Positions 1 to 13,800 of a DNA stretch of 64,000 nt are shown here, one piece after another. The translations under genes were made by a program, and so were the position numbers. Positions within the stretch are counted from its first letter, which is position 1; every line of letters begins with the position of its first letter. The notes below the pieces were generated by a model, which did no database searches, was not told the DNA's origin, and saw only the letters and a program-made list of their open reading frames with translations. Source of the DNA: Rhynochetos jubatus (Eukaryota; Chordata; Aves; Eurypygiformes; Rhynochetidae); NCBI GenBank assembly GCA_027574665.1, contig CM050690.1:37601165-37665164 (forward strand), written 5' to 3'.

Positions 1-918
1 TCCCTTCAGGTACTGGAAAGGGCTATAAGGTCTCTCCAGAGCCTTGTCTCCTTCAGGCTGAACAAGCCCAATTCTCTCAGCCTTCCTTTGTAGCAGAGGT
101 GCTCCAGCCCTCTGATCACCTTTGTGGCCTCCTCTGGATTTGTTCCAACTGGTTGATATCCTTCTTATGTTGAGGGCTCCACAGCTGGATGCAGAACGCT
201 AGGAGAGGTCTCATGAGAGCAAAGGGAATCACCTCCCTCAACCTTGTGGTCACGCTTCTCCAGATACAGCCCAGGACACAGTTGGCTTTCCGGGCTGCCA
301 GCACACACTGCCGGCTCATGTCCAGCTTTTCATCCCCCAGTACCCCCAAGTCCTTCTCCTCAGGCCTGTTCCTGATCCATTCTCCACCCAGCCTGTACTT
401 GTGCTTGGGATTGCCCCAACCCAGGTGCAGGACCTTGCACTTGGCCTTGCTCAATTTCATGAGGTTGGCGCAGACCCACCTCTCCAGCCTGTCAAGGTCC
501 CTCTGGATGGCATCCCTTCCCTTCACAGTGTCAACCGCATCACACAGCTTGGTGTCATCAGCAACAAGGAGGATCAAGGGTGCACTCGATCCCATCATCC
601 ATGTCACTGACAAAGATGTTAAAACAGGACCGGTCCCAACACTGATCCCTGAGGAACGCTGCTCATCACTGGTCTCCTCTCAGACATTGAGCCATTGACC
701 ACCACTCTCTGAGCACGACCATCCAGCCAGTTCCTTACCCACCGAGTGGTCCACCTGTCAAATCCATGCCTTTCCAACTTAGAGACAAGGAAGTCGTGCA
801 GGATGGTGTCAAAGGCTTTGCACAAGTCCAGGTAAATGACATCGTTTTCCCGTCCTCTATCCACCAAGGTCATGACCCCATCGTAGAAGGCCACCATATT
901 CATCAGGCACGACAAATA
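1..918 (-). mobile_element. CR1 LINE fragment (reverse transcriptase to 3' part), cut by window edge
   Basis: Read on the minus strand, this stretch encodes the C-terminal half of a CR1 ORF2 protein. 915-619 gives reverse transcriptase sequence ([25 protein letters not shown]). 613-116 continues with [30 protein letters not shown] and [10 protein letters not shown]. The two parts are in different frames and separated by stops, so the copy is dead. Its 5' side is truncated near the KSCLTN motif at about 918. The 3' end runs off the left window edge. Assignment to CR1 is firm; the subfamily cannot be told by eye. Confidence 0.92.
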
Positions 919-1529
919 TTTTGGGATCTTAATAGATCATTCCGTGAAAATGTCAATTCAGCACTCAGTAGCAGTCAGAAAAGTTAAGTAAGTTAGGAAA
1001 GAAATGGAGCTGTCTGTGCCACTGTATAATCCTCCACTTGCCCAAGCCCCTGATTATTGTGTGCAGTTCTGGTTTGCCATAGTTAAAACCATATAGTATG
1101 TCTGGAAAAGGATGAACAGCTAAGAAATAGTTACCATGAAGACAAGTCACTAAGGATTGGAAAAAGACAGGTGAGGGGTGCTTGTAGTCATCTATGAATC
1201 CTGGAGGAAGCACAGAGAAAGTTAGAAGAGGATGAGTAGTCTTCATTTCTTCAGTATCAAGAACTGTAGAGCTTCAAATGAAAAGTGAAAGCAAAACAAG
1301 GTGGTTCTTCACAGAAGATCAGTCAAGCTTTGGAGTTTCTTGCTGTTGGTTTGCAGGCAGCATGAGAACCTGCTCATATAAGTTCAAGTGCTTAAGCAGT
1401 CACGGTCAAGTTCATGGAAAGGAACTCTCTTGAGGGTTGTTAAGTAGATAGAAACCACATGCAGATCACAGCCTCACTGAACTGGAAGTGACTGCATGCT
1501 GGAAGACACACAGGAAGGGAAAACACTCG
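919..1529. other. Non-coding spacer between two inverted CR1 fragments
   Basis: No homology to a known gene or repeat is visible. The only open frame (965-1246, minus) is 93 codons without recognisable motifs and is taken as chance. Confidence 0.5.
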
Positions 1530-2317
1530 AGTCACAGAAGGCAAGGACAGGGACTGGGAGAATGGAGAAACACCCATGGTTAGAGAGGATCAAGCTCAAG
1601 ACCACTTAAGGAACCTGAAGGTGCCTAAGTCCATGGGACCTGATGAAATACATCCATGGGTCCTGAAAGATGTAGCGGATGAGATTGCGAAACCTCTATC
1701 AATCATATTCGAGAAGTTGTGGCAGTCTGATGAAGTTCCCACCGATTGGAAAAAGGGAAACATAACCCTCGTCTTTAAAAAGGGAAATAGGGACCCAAGG
1801 AACTACAGGCCAGAGTGTCTCACCTCTGTGCCTGGCAAGATCATGGAGCAGATCCTCCTGGAAACTGTGCTAAGGCACATGGAAAACAAGGAAGTGATTG
1901 GTGACAGCCAACAAATTTGGTGGCCTTCTACGATGGGGTCACAACCTTGGTGGTTAAGGGAAGAGCAACCGATGACATCTGGACTCGTGCAAAGTGTTTG
2001 ACACCATCCTGCGTGACTTCTTTGTCTCTAAATCGGAGAAGCATGGATTTGATGGATGGACCGACCACTCGGTGGTGGATGGGTGGATGGTCACACTCAA
2101 AGAGTTGTTATCAATGGCTCAATGTCTGAGTGGAGACCAGTGACGAGTGGGGGGGTATTGGAACCAGCACTGCTTAACATCTTTGTCAGGAACATGGACA
2201 GTGGGATTGGGTGCACCCTCAGCAAGTTTGCTGATGACACCAAGCTGTTTGGTGCAGTTGACACACAGGAGGGAAGGGATGCCATCCAGAGGGACTTGGA
2301 CAGGCTGGAGAGGTGGC
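1530..2317 (+). mobile_element. CR1 LINE fragment, truncated at both ends
   Basis: The plus strand encodes the middle of CR1 ORF2: [37 protein letters not shown], then frameshifted VAFYDGV, FADDTKL and DLDRLERW. Homology to the CR1 copy at 58815 begins around 1530 (gcaaggacagggactgggag). It stops abruptly after GGAGAGGTGG near 2317, so the usual 3' half and tail are missing. A short internal deletion around 1912 removes the region between the VIGDSQ and VAFYDG motifs. Frameshifts and stops show it is inactive. Confidence 0.92.
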
Positions 2318-5300
2318 CCACCACCAGTCATTTGCTGCTGTCCACAGAGGGTCAGTGTTACAGCTTGAGCTTTCACGTTCCACACTCACCCTGACAGCAT
2401 GCAGCTTTCTTTTTTGGCACTTGCCAAAGTGCATTGCAACCCTAGAGGCTTTCAATACCATCTGACACTAATAGTCACAACTAGGCCTGGTAAAAAACGG
2501 CTTGTTGCCATAAATGTTGTTGCTGAGTGCCCTACTGTTAGCCAGGGTTTGTTCCACTGTGCTGTCCCTGGACCAGGTTTTTTCCACAGAGAACTGACAG
2601 ATTTTACTTTTTTTCTTTCTCCTTTTAAACACAGAGCTTTCAGGACATCGAGCTGCAGGTAGGGCCGGATGTGGAAGTGACTCACATAGTTACAGACTGT
2701 CTCCTAGCCATTTGAACATAGTATCCAACACCGAGATAGTCACAGCACAGCTAGCTCACTTAGAATTGCAGTTATCAATAATTATTACTATTTTCATCAT
2801 TATTCTTCTTTCTGTCCCTGTGGCATGTTATGCCTGTACCCACTTTTCTACTCAGTGCATGTCTTAATAAAACACCCACCATTTCCTCTAGTGGGAAGAG
2901 GTTCAGTATGTCTACTGTTCTCCCTCCTCCTTTTAGTCAAAACATGTCCTTTCCCATCTTTCCTTCCAAATGTCAACATTTTAAACTACTTCACAATAAC
3001 AGGCAGAACAAAGTGTAGTTATTTGCTGCATGGGGCTAATGGATACTTGTCAGCCAATCCATCAGTTCATAAAAATCACATTTATTTGAAGCCGCTGGAT
3101 GTGCTAACCAAAGTGCCAAACTCAATCTGCACCCCAGTTCGGTTTCGTTCTATTTTTCTTCATTTTCAGCAAAATTAATAGCCTACTCTCTCATAATTGC
3201 TTTTTCATCAGACATTTTCCTGTTGCTATGACTGCTTGGATCAAAATACAGAACTGAATGCTGAGACGCACAACCTTCCCAACAGCCTTCCTGTGCATGA
3301 GGTACAATGCACAAATCTCCTTGACATTTAAGAGCTGAGTAACATGTTGAATAAAGCCTGTGCCAAGCGTAACCAAGGCCTTAGTGTCCTGCAGGCATGA
3401 GCCGTCCTGTTGGAGTGGTTAGGTGATAGCATAGAGGAGAGCTTTTTCCACCAACTTTTACTTCCCTTCCTACTCAAAGAGTTTGACCTCTTAGGTGCAC
3501 GATAATAGTATTCTGTGGCTGGCTAGTGCAAAATCTCCATGTGAATATGTGCCTACACTCAGCCTGCTAAATTCACCTATGTCCCAGCTCCTTCTGTTTG
3601 TAATCTGCTGGGATTACAGAACTGGATTTGGTTTTGGAGCACTGTGTTGAAATTTACATTATTAAGCTGAACTACTCTCCTTATTTGCAATGAGCACATG
3701 ATTCACTATGGCACAGTCGATGAAATGACAGTTTCTCATTTCAAATGACTAGTTTGGAACAGTGCCCTAGTAAATCCCTGGACAACATTTATATGTGCCT
3801 CTATTACATACAACAGCTTTTAAATTTAAGAGTGTGGTATTGAATATAATGACAAATTTTTCAAACTTATCAATTTAAAAAATTGAAGGAGGTTAATTTT
3901 AAAAACAGCTTAGAAAAAGCCAGTAGGAAATGGCCCTCCATGAACTGAAATAAACAAAAAACTTCCTAACACAGTCAAAACCCAAACTTCTTTGCTTTCA
4001 TTCCAGAGGCAGAAAAACCCTACACCGTTACAATCCTGTGAAGATTAGAAAATCAAGAACTATCAACACAATTTAAAAATCAAAAGGCTACAAAACATAT
4101 CTTCAAGGTGAAAAAAAGCAGAAAAGTTACTGTGACATCTGTTGCTTTGAATGTAGACAAGTATTTTTCAGAGTTAAACTTGAGGGACTGCTTTGTTCTG
4201 TGACACACATACATTCGCTTTCGTTCACCTAAATTACACTGTGTCTAACTCTGAACTGAGCAGCATTATTCCCTTTGGAAAGGGCATCCTATTCTCTCTC
4301 CACAGCATCAGTTGGTAGCTAGCTGGTGCCATTCTACTACAACAGGCACAGACTGTATCGTATTGTAACAAACAAACTCTTTTGGACAGGGGATATGTTT
4401 GTTAGTACAGATCACTAATTACGATATAACAATACTTAAAACTGTGGAAATAACTAGAAAGAAACCACCTTCAAGAATTATTAAAATGTAACTGTATGAT
4501 GATGCTATGATAAAGGACAGCGATATTTTGGCATAGATTTGAGACAAAGAGATTGTCATTTCAACTTGCAGACTGTTTCATTTCCAGTGATTGATTTTTA
4601 TTTGGGATTAATACAACAGGACAGATTTTCTATCATAATTACAGAAATACTAAGATGAAATATGAACCAGTCCCTCCAAATGGCAAACCTGTAGGTGTTC
4701 TGAGATGTATCTGCAATGCTGACGAAGGAGCCAAGAAGTGGTGCAGTGCATCTTCCTGCTCAGGAGCCGGAAGCTAAATCCTGCTTCACTCAGAAAAAAA
4801 CACATAGTAAATTAACTGGATTGTATGTGTCTAATTTCCCATGTTTAACTCCTGCTAACGTGAACTACTAGTATACCCATTTTCTCCTTTTCAGACAGAA
4901 AATACCTAGTTGCAAGGAACTGGACGTGCACGTTCTAATGTTATGTAGAACAAAGCATTTACTTCAATATTTCACAGAAGCAGAATGCAGCACCTGTCTT
5001 CAAAAACACCTTCACGGACAAAAAGCATATACGATGACACACACAAAGTACATACAATACTCTGTTTGCACCTAGTTAAGCACAATTTTTCCTACATACC
5101 TAAAAAATAAATTCAAAAGGTGATGCTGAAAAAGACTACTTGTGATATCCTGCTCTCCTACACTTGTTTGGATTAATATTACATTTTATTAGTGGTTTAC
5201 ATAACCCGACTCCTGTCAAATTTCAAAGGTTTAATCCAATGTACACCTAAGCAGCTGGAAATCCCTACAAGAAAGGGATGTAGGAAGCATTTTGTTAATG

Positions 5301-6173
5301 GGCTCTCAGACTAACATCATCATCATTTTACAAAAACTTTTGTATATATAGTAATCCTGAATGGCTAAAAGAACAAACACAAAAAAAACCCACCAAACAA
5401 AAACCTCCAAACATCCCGAATAAGCATTTATTTTTAAAAAATCTGTTTCTTAAAATAATTCAGTCTCAGTGTAAGACTGGAAAAAAATTATGTTTCTGAT
5501 TATGCATCCAAAAAATGAGGAGCCCTGAATTCTTCCCAAATGCCAATACTTTTCAGAGGTTCTTCCCTTCGGTTTGGCCATAAATTCAAAACATGGTTTC
5601 AATGTTATCACCTCCAGAAGAGAAGCAGTATCAGCATCTTCTTTCCTCTCAGAAAAGCAGTGCTTTTGGCAGATACAAACGACATCTTGAACGAGAAGCC
5701 TGCTCCTAAGAGGCAGCAGGAAGATGGTATGATTTTCACCCTACCCATACAGTAGAAAATGTCCGTGTTTTACAAGATAGCAGATAATTGCCTTGAAGGC
5801 ACGGTCCTGGGAGAACACCACCTAACTGATAGATTACATTAGAAGGACACAGTATGGGGAAGAGAATTGCAAGAATGACTGCTACAGGGTTTTTTTATAA
5901 ATGGCATTTCAAAATCATAGTCAAGGATGCCCAAACTAGATACCTACACAGACACATCAATTTTAGTGTTTTCAATTATAACTGCCTGCTGAGAGTGCAC
6001 AGGGAGACCAAGAAGAATCATAAACTTTATAGAAGGCCATTTGTCAGAGCTACTGACTCGGAGGGAATTGTTCATGAGTCACTGACACCTCTGGAGAAAG
6101 TTCATGGCAAACAGTACAACCATGCACACAGAACACAGCACAAAAGGAACTGAAATACTGCTTTCTATTTTAT
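2318..6173. other. Intergenic DNA, no gene recognised
   Basis: A+T-rich single-copy-looking sequence. The open frames here (longest about 117 codons at 2825-3178) carry no recognisable domain, codon bias or splice context. In mammals the neighbour on this side of RFK is PCSK5, but I see no PCSK5-like coding sequence in this interval. Confidence 0.5.
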
Positions 6174-6467
6174 GGACTTTTACAAGGGTCTGTAGTGACA
6201 GGACAAAGGGTAATGGGTTTAAACTGAAAGTGGGGAGATTTAGATTAGATATCAGAAAAAAGTTCTTCCCAGAGAGGGTGGTGAGGCACTGGAACAGGTT
6301 ACTCAGAGAAGCTGTGGGTGCCCCATCCCTGGAAGTGTTCCAGGCCAGGCTGGATGAGGCTTTGAGCAACCTGGTCTAGTGGAGGGTGTCCCTGCCCATG
6401 GCAGGGGGGTTGGAACTAGATGATCTTTAAGGTCCTTTCCAACCCAAACCATCCTGTGATTCTATGA
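6174..6467 (+). mobile_element. CR1 LINE 3' end (5'-truncated)
   Basis: This is a typical short CR1 insertion. It holds the last ~70 codons of ORF2 ([33 protein letters not shown], then [11 protein letters not shown]), a short 3' UTR with TGGAACTAGATGATCTTTAA, and the terminal ATTCTATGA. It is very close to the ends of the copies at 31022 and 60267. The reading frame is still open into the 3' end, which suggests a fairly young insertion, but a 5'-truncated copy cannot function. Confidence 0.93.
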
Positions 6468-9400
6468 CTTACCGTGTCTATGCCTTTTATGCTGACCTGA
6501 AAAAAATGATAGAGAAATTCAAAACTGTAGCTCTTCAAATCCACCAATCCTGATCCAACAAAGCCAACGCTTCTTCTCCCCATCTTCCTGCTTTCTCCAG
6601 CCACCATACTGAAAAAGATGTCCTGAAGAAATCAAATGCATTTTAAAAAGCAACATTCTTCATAAGATTTTCAAGTCCTTTTCCTGTTTACTTCTCTGTG
6701 TAATCCTTCCTCCGCTGTCCTCATTCGTCCATGGAGTTTCCCAAACCCTAAGCTCTTATTGAGCTAGTTGTATTTTCTTTCTCCTAGGCAATTCTTTCAT
6801 TACTCTTATTAATAATGCTCTTTCAAAATGATCTTGTAAATTCACATATCCTGCACAGCTTTAGCACCTGCTCACCTCTCACCTAACGCAGTAATTCAAT
6901 TTCAAAGGGAAGTGTATGCTACCAGAGATCTTTATCCTTTCTCTTTCCAATGGAGTATACGTATACAGCAAAAATCTTCCTCTTCCATGACTCTGTTCTG
7001 AAGTGTTCCCAGAAAGGGAGTGCACTGTAGGAGTTACAGTCTCAGTGTGTTGCGGTTTAACCCTCCTTCCCCCGCAGGCGAGTCCCTAAATCAGACTTTT
7101 TTCCACTACATCATGCAACTGCCTTCAGGTTCTTGTATGACCATTACACGACTGCTGGCTAAGGACTCGGGCTGGAATTTCAATCCAAAGAGCAATGAAA
7201 ATTCTAAAAACACAACTACCAAAGTTGCGACAGAAGAATTTCGAATGGATTTTTGAGACATTTGGTTTTCCCATGACAAATGACAGGTGTTTCAAGAGAT
7301 ATATGTATTTGCATTATATATACATAGGAAAGGGAGGGAAAGGTATGTTTCTTTTGACAGAATAGAGCTGTGTTAGCCACAGATCTTTTTCACCTACCTT
7401 CAATTGGAAAAAAACCCAGGAGGTGTGATTTCAAGCCTGAATTTTAAGGAATAGCCAAACATGCAACATGATGAGGAACAGACAGATATTCTGAGTGTTG
7501 AAAAGAAAAGGCCCAAACAATACAGGGGCTTTAGGATTTCTCTCAAATCCCCACCTCCAGTCTGGGCATCCTGTTGTTATACGCATTTCTCACAGATAGC
7601 GGCCTACACTGAAGAGTCCACTGCACATGACATCAAAAACCAACCCTTTCCACATATACCACCACAGTACACTACCTTCTTTCGTGATGCAACCTCAGTG
7701 ATGCCAGGCAGAGGCTATATAAAGGCTTACATGCAGCAGTTGCCAACAGTGAAAATACAAGAACTTTCTCCCAAAGAGAGGCCAGAGCCACGACAACATG
7801 TTTTGAGACACACGTTTGATTCTCTCCCAGCAGCTTTGCCCTGCACTAGATAAATGTTTAACAGCTGAAGCAGAACACAGGAGAAGAATACAATTTCTTC
7901 CATCTGAATCCTAAACAAAACAAGCAGTTTTAAAAAGTTGTGAGAGAATGTGTACAGACAAATGATTCACAGGTTTCAGGCTGTAGCTCCCGTAAGTTCT
8001 GACTAAAGCACAGAAGGTCCCAGATTGGGGCCAGTTTTCAGACACACTAGGGACATCGAACAACGTCTCACTACTCTTTTCTGTAAGTCTAACTTTTTAG
8101 GCTAGCTTTGCTTAAGACTGTGCCAACGAACTTTGCTAGGCATGGCAAAGAAAAGGAAACCTGTGACAAGAAGGGTAACTTCCCCAGTTACTGTTCCTTT
8201 ATTAATGATACAATGCAGCAACATCAACTGAAATAAATACAATTATTTGCACGTAATACAAAAATATAACCCTTCGTAGAGTTTATACTGTGCTAGAAAT
8301 CATGTATTGAGCATAAACAGTTGATATATAACATCTTCCCTTAAATAATGTGGACAGGCATGCTCAGCCAAATGGATGTAATAACATTTTCTCTAATTTG
8401 AGGACAAACACACAAAACAGTTTATTAGTTCAGTGTATCCATGCAACACACCTCAGCTAAGATTTGACAGCCAACTACAGTTTTTCAAGTCCCCCTTTGC
8501 CACTGTTCTCTATCAGTAGCACAGTGGTTCTATAACCAAACAGTGAATTGAATTTTCGACAGTAGCATTTATTAGTAGATACAGAAAAGTATTATTCAGA
8601 CAACCAACTTAAGGCACAATGGTTTCCACAAAAGACAAAGGAAATTACTGGAAAAAACCCAAACATTTTAAAGAAGGCTGTGAGCGTTTGGCTACAGTAC
8701 CACGATGAACATTCTTTGAATATGTTCTTGACCATATACTCAGTTGACTAGTGTGACTTAATTCTTTAAAATAAGACTGACACTATTTTAATCTCAAGAA
8801 TGTCTCAAATATTTCCAAAACCAAAATCCTCCCTTCATCCCTCCATTTTAAAATGTAAAATAAAAAAACCCGTCACTCTTGCAAGACCATTATTTTACAG
8901 ACTTTTTAGAAATAGTTTCCAATATGTGATATAGTAAAAGTCCACTGAATTGTTTTGCTGTCCTTTAAAATAAAGTCTATCTAACTGCTGATAAGTGTCC
9001 CCCACCCCAATTCTGTATCTGTCTGTCTCTCCTATTAACTGCACTGGTGAATAATTAATTTAAATGAAATCAAGTTTCCCCTGAAGTCCTACAGAACAAA
9101 TACAAGTCCCTAATTTGCACAAGAACCCTTCCTTAATAATATCCTATGACACTGGCTGAAAGTTAAAACAACACGTAGTGGAACTAACCTCTTGACAACA
9201 CCTGCCACAAAGACCCAAATGGCTGCCTTGTTAAAAGTCTCTTAAAACCCAGAGTGAAAAGCAGGATTCCAATAGAACAGTACAAGGAGTAAATTCATAA
9301 AGTTGCACTTCAGAAATTGTGCATTCTAAATTCCATGGTAGTTCAGACAGAACTACAGCTGAGACATATCCACAGAACCATTCTGAATTTCAGAAAATAT

Positions 9401-10745
9401 GCCAGCCACATCACAAACAGACATCAAAAAAAATTATGAACATGACAAAGTCACTGCAGCTTACCTAGCTCCACCCACTGAGTAAGGGGATAGAAAAATT
9501 TACCAGGGCCAGGGGAGGGGGGAAAAAGAGTAGATTTGGAGTCACACATTACATACTTTAAGAAGTATTTTCCACCAATTACCAATTCTGACAAGACCCC
9601 TCCCTTTTACCCATCCCTACATTTCAGAGCAGGGCCAGCTGCAATTTGTAATGAATAACTAACACTCACTATAGTGTTGATACATTATTTCATGAATCCC
9701 CAAAGGCTTTAATTTGTGCATTGATCCACTTGGTCAGCCAAAACGTTGGCTCTTACCTGCACTTGGTGCAGAGAGTTGATGAGATTTTTCTATGGCTTAC
9801 AGCAACTTCAGTATCTTGAAGCCAGTCAGCCGTTTTATTGTCACTGTAGTGAATAACCCCACGGTCGTCCCCGTGCTCCTACATCAAATGCCAGCAGCAC
9901 ATAAAATGCCAGGTTGCATTTCATTACCTATTTTGCCTTAAGGCCCAATGAGCAGAAGTCTTGTTATACAGTTTCTGCATCTTCAGCACCTCAACTTCTA
10001 AAGTTTAACAGTTTTCACATTGTCACTAATTTCCTAAATTTCAGTGAAACTTTTCCTCAGAAGTAAACTACACAGGTCACATGTTATCATATTTACAGTC
10101 AACTATGAAGAATTACATCTCAGATTCCAGTAACTCAATGAGAAACAGTGATTCCTTCCATTTCAGAGAAACTTAAATAATTTCAATTAAAATAACAGCT
10201 TCAACTACAACAGCTGTATGGCATATAAGACGTGAACTATAGAGAATGAATCTTGCTACTGTTATCTAATCATTGGCTTCCTGCACCACAGGAACTTTCT
10301 GACTCAACAGCAAGATTTTCTAAGCTACTAACTAAAATCCAGATGCAAGAATGACATAAAACTAAGAAATTAGGTTGGAATAACATTCTGTAAGTGAAAA
10401 ATGTCTGGTTTTAACATAAGTGAACTATGCATACCGTAGGGTCAGAAGAAGACACAATTAACTTTGGTCATGTTCGCATGTGCTCAGATCTCTGAGCAAC
10501 TGGGAAGTTGAAGATACACAATTTATCTGCAAGAACCTAAAACTGCCTTCTTTTGTACGGATTAATGATGAATTAACACAAGGAAACTGAAATCATCCTG
10601 TATGGTTGGTTCCAACCACGGTTGCCTAAACAGACACATGACAACAAGGTACCTATAAAAGCACTGCAAATAAAAGCTCCATTGCAGGGGAGGAAAAAAA
10701 AAAAAAGAAAGAAATTAAAAAAAAAAAGCAGGCGCATGGGGTTCC
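6468..10745. other. Intergenic DNA and probable RFK 3' UTR
   Basis: Downstream of the RFK stop on the minus strand. Several minus-strand AATAAA signals exist (reading tttatt on the plus strand at 8198-8203, 8421-8426 and 8568-8573), any of which could end the RFK mRNA; I cannot choose between them. An A-rich run lies at 10689-10727. A 130-codon open frame at 7461-7853 has no recognisable domain. Confidence 0.4.
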
Positions 10746-10876
10746 TCAGTGGTTGTTCACTATTTTGCCTTCTGGCAGATGAAAGAAGTTATCTTCTTTG
10801 AGTTTAAGATGTTCTGGTAAATCTAGCTGCCTTTTTGCTTCTTCAATGTCTTCCTGAATTGCTGAAATGAGTGCCT
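10746..10876 (-). CDS. RFK: RFK coding exon 4 and stop
   Basis: Acceptor TTTTTCAG|AGGC (AG at 10878-10877). It encodes EALISAIQEDIEEAKRQLDL and a C-terminal tail ending KIVNNH, then TGA at 10748-10746. The C-terminal helix matches the mammalian protein closely; the last ten residues are more variable, as usual in this family. Confidence 0.95.
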
Positions 10877-13800
10877 CTGAAAAAGATAAAAATAGCGGTA
10901 TTTAAAAGTCAGTTTGATTTCTGAACACACAATAGCAAGTGAAAATAAGGTATACTACAGAATACAACAACAGTCACAAAAGCAGACTATAATTAATACC
11001 CTGAGGTTTGAAAGGCAAAATTTTAGAGTTTTAAAATGCCCTTTTTTAAGAAAACATGCACAGTTGCATTTTTCACCCATATAAGCACCACCCTCTCCTT
11101 GTTCCAAAAGGCGTTTTAGCAAAAGATCAACAGTTTCATGAACTGTTTCAATTCTAGCAGGGCTGCATTTTAAAAGGAAATTAACAGACTAGACTGACAC
11201 TTTCATGACAAGCCCATGATTTTAAAATTACTCTTCAGGCAAGTTATACCCAATACAATTTTTTAGTGTGATACTCTGGAAGATGTGGAGGGGTATGTTT
11301 GGTTTGGTTTTTTAATTAAACCAACTTGTAAATTTAGCTTATGAAAACACTTCACTGAAATTTCAAAGGTTAACAGATAAACATCTCATTATGGACAGAC
11401 ACTGAAGAGACAGTACTGGCACGGATCAAACAGACTAGTTGAGGGAGACCTGCAATACTGACCTAGGGAATCGAAATTTTTTTCCGGTCGAATATATCCA
11501 ATTATGACTATACTAAGAATTTCTCCGTAAAAGTCTTCTTTGAAGGTGTGGATAATGTGTGTTTCCTAAGGGAAGAGAAATAAGTTGGCATTTATAAATA
11601 ATATTATTTCCCTCACCGTAAGGATGTACAGCTAATATCCCCAAATCAAATTCTCCCCAACACATACCAACAGAAGAGACATTTAGATTAAACAGCTAGA
11701 GCCTTTGCTTATGTTAGGAAAGAGAATTGTACTTTGCATGGAATTTAAGAAACATTACTCACTTAAGAGTATTCTGATAGCAAAAAAAAAAAGTGGCAAA
11801 ACATTACTCAGGAGCAATGCTTCACTTCTCAGCTGTAAGTTTTCCAAGGCAGCAAATCACAAACAAAGCTTAATATTTCATCACTGATACATTCAAAAAA
11901 CTATTCAAATCTTGATTGAAATCATTGGCTTAAGGAGAGCTTTTACAACCAGCTCATGTGTGAACCAAGTGATAAAATTCAAGGAGGAGTGAAGGCCAAG
12001 ACAGGGTTCCATCTTTTGCTCAATACCATTTTACGGTCATCTCCGTCTCCAGTACAGGCCCATTCACAGCCTATACCAGCAGACGTATCAGACAAAGCTT
12101 TTGACTACTAGCTCAGAGAAGTTATCTGCAAACATTTATTTTTAAATCTGCATTTGTGTAAGACAAGCACATTACAGTCTTCAAACACTCAGAACCTTAG
12201 AAACAGATTCGTGCCCAAATAAAAGTGTTTTAAAAAATTAGAGCTCTACAAGACTCAGGAAAAGCACTAGCATCTCACAGCAAGAAATACACAGCTCAGG
12301 ATTAACTCCTCCATCCTATTACTATGTACCTTTGAATACTTATTCTGTATATTGAGCCATAGCACCTCACTTATGGATTCCATCTCTTCAGAGAATCAAT
12401 AGAAAATCATTACAAATTAAGATGCCCCAACATCTCTTACTTGAAATGTAGACAGATTTCAGAGAACAATAGATTAGTATGTACCAGCTTATGCTAGGGC
12501 TCTCATAACCAGCAAATTCAGTGCATCTATCAAGCTTCCCCTTAGAGCTATCAGCTCCATAAGCAACCACCATCTCAGAAATACTTCTAAATTTTTACTC
12601 TGAAAGTATTTAAGTAAAGATGGAAGAGAAAGAAGAAAGTAAACCTTATTCACCTACAGCTGCATACTCTCTGGCCACAGAGAGCATTGTCCTTTCAGAA
12701 TACAAAACCATGATGCAGATACCAAATACATTTTCTAAGAGAAAACAAAATTTCTAGATTTATGGATCAAATTCTGCTTATCTTACTGAAATTAAACATC
12801 TGGCTCACTTATTACAATAAAAATCCCACACAAAGCAAGATTCTTACCACCGATTTCTTAATATTCTTATAGAAAGGATTCCATCCTATGCTCAAAACCA
12901 TTTTATGCACATCTCCATTTCCAACGCAGGCCCATCCATAGTATATACCAGTAGAGATATCAGATGGAAAGCTTTCAACTACTTGCTCAGAAAAGTTAGC
13001 TGCAAAAATTTTAAAAAGTGTAAAGTGTGAGTGACTTTGCGTAAGTAACGGACACAACAGAATCTTCAAACACTTAAAACTCAAACTCTGCCTACACACT
13101 ATTTGCAAACATAATACTGGTGATTATGTAAATGGTGCAACGTGCCAAATGGCACAGTACAAAATGAAAAAGAGCTTCATTAAATTCAGTTCCGGTGGTA
13201 ATGCTAGAGTTATCACATCCCTCAGGCATACTGTATTTTATACTTCTACACATTCTCTCCTGCAGTAACAATTAATAAACATGCAATATAACCCGTCAGA
13301 ACTCATTTCACTCTTAGGATAACTATCAGACAATGTTAAACGAGTTGCCTGTCAAAAGCATCTGTGTATTTTGGGGATCTTCTTTGAAAACTACTTATCT
13401 ACAGTAAAATGAATTCCATTCTGACTGAACCTAACCTTCTTTCAAAAGTACTATCCTACTTCTACTTCCCACATAAGAAAATTTCTTCATGCAAGTTGAT
13501 TTGTAAGCATTTATGGTTATTGAACTTTTAACCCAAGCTCGCTACCAGGGACAACTTCCCTCCCCTATTCCCTGATACCCACACACCATGTATACACAGG
13601 AGAAAAATGCAAAATCATTAACAGATGTTGTCAGAAACCCAGCACCTCGAGGCTGGCCGTAGGAAGTTTCCTTGTTTGCTAGGAGTGAAAGAGCCTGACT
13701 GTTGACGTCAGCGTACATTAAGGGCTGAAACTCACCTGAATTACACATCTATATTTAGACAACTAAAACAGATGAAGAAAAGGAAAGCCTGTTTCTTTGT

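Noticed and set aside
7461-7853. 130-codon open frame with a TATATAAAGG sequence inside it
   Set aside because: No recognisable domain; the TATA-like word lies within the frame instead of upstream, and nothing else supports a gene.
12003-12125. Exon 2 copy as a functional mutually exclusive exon
   Set aside because: A frame-shifting 2-bp deletion and loss of the donor end make productive inclusion unlikely.
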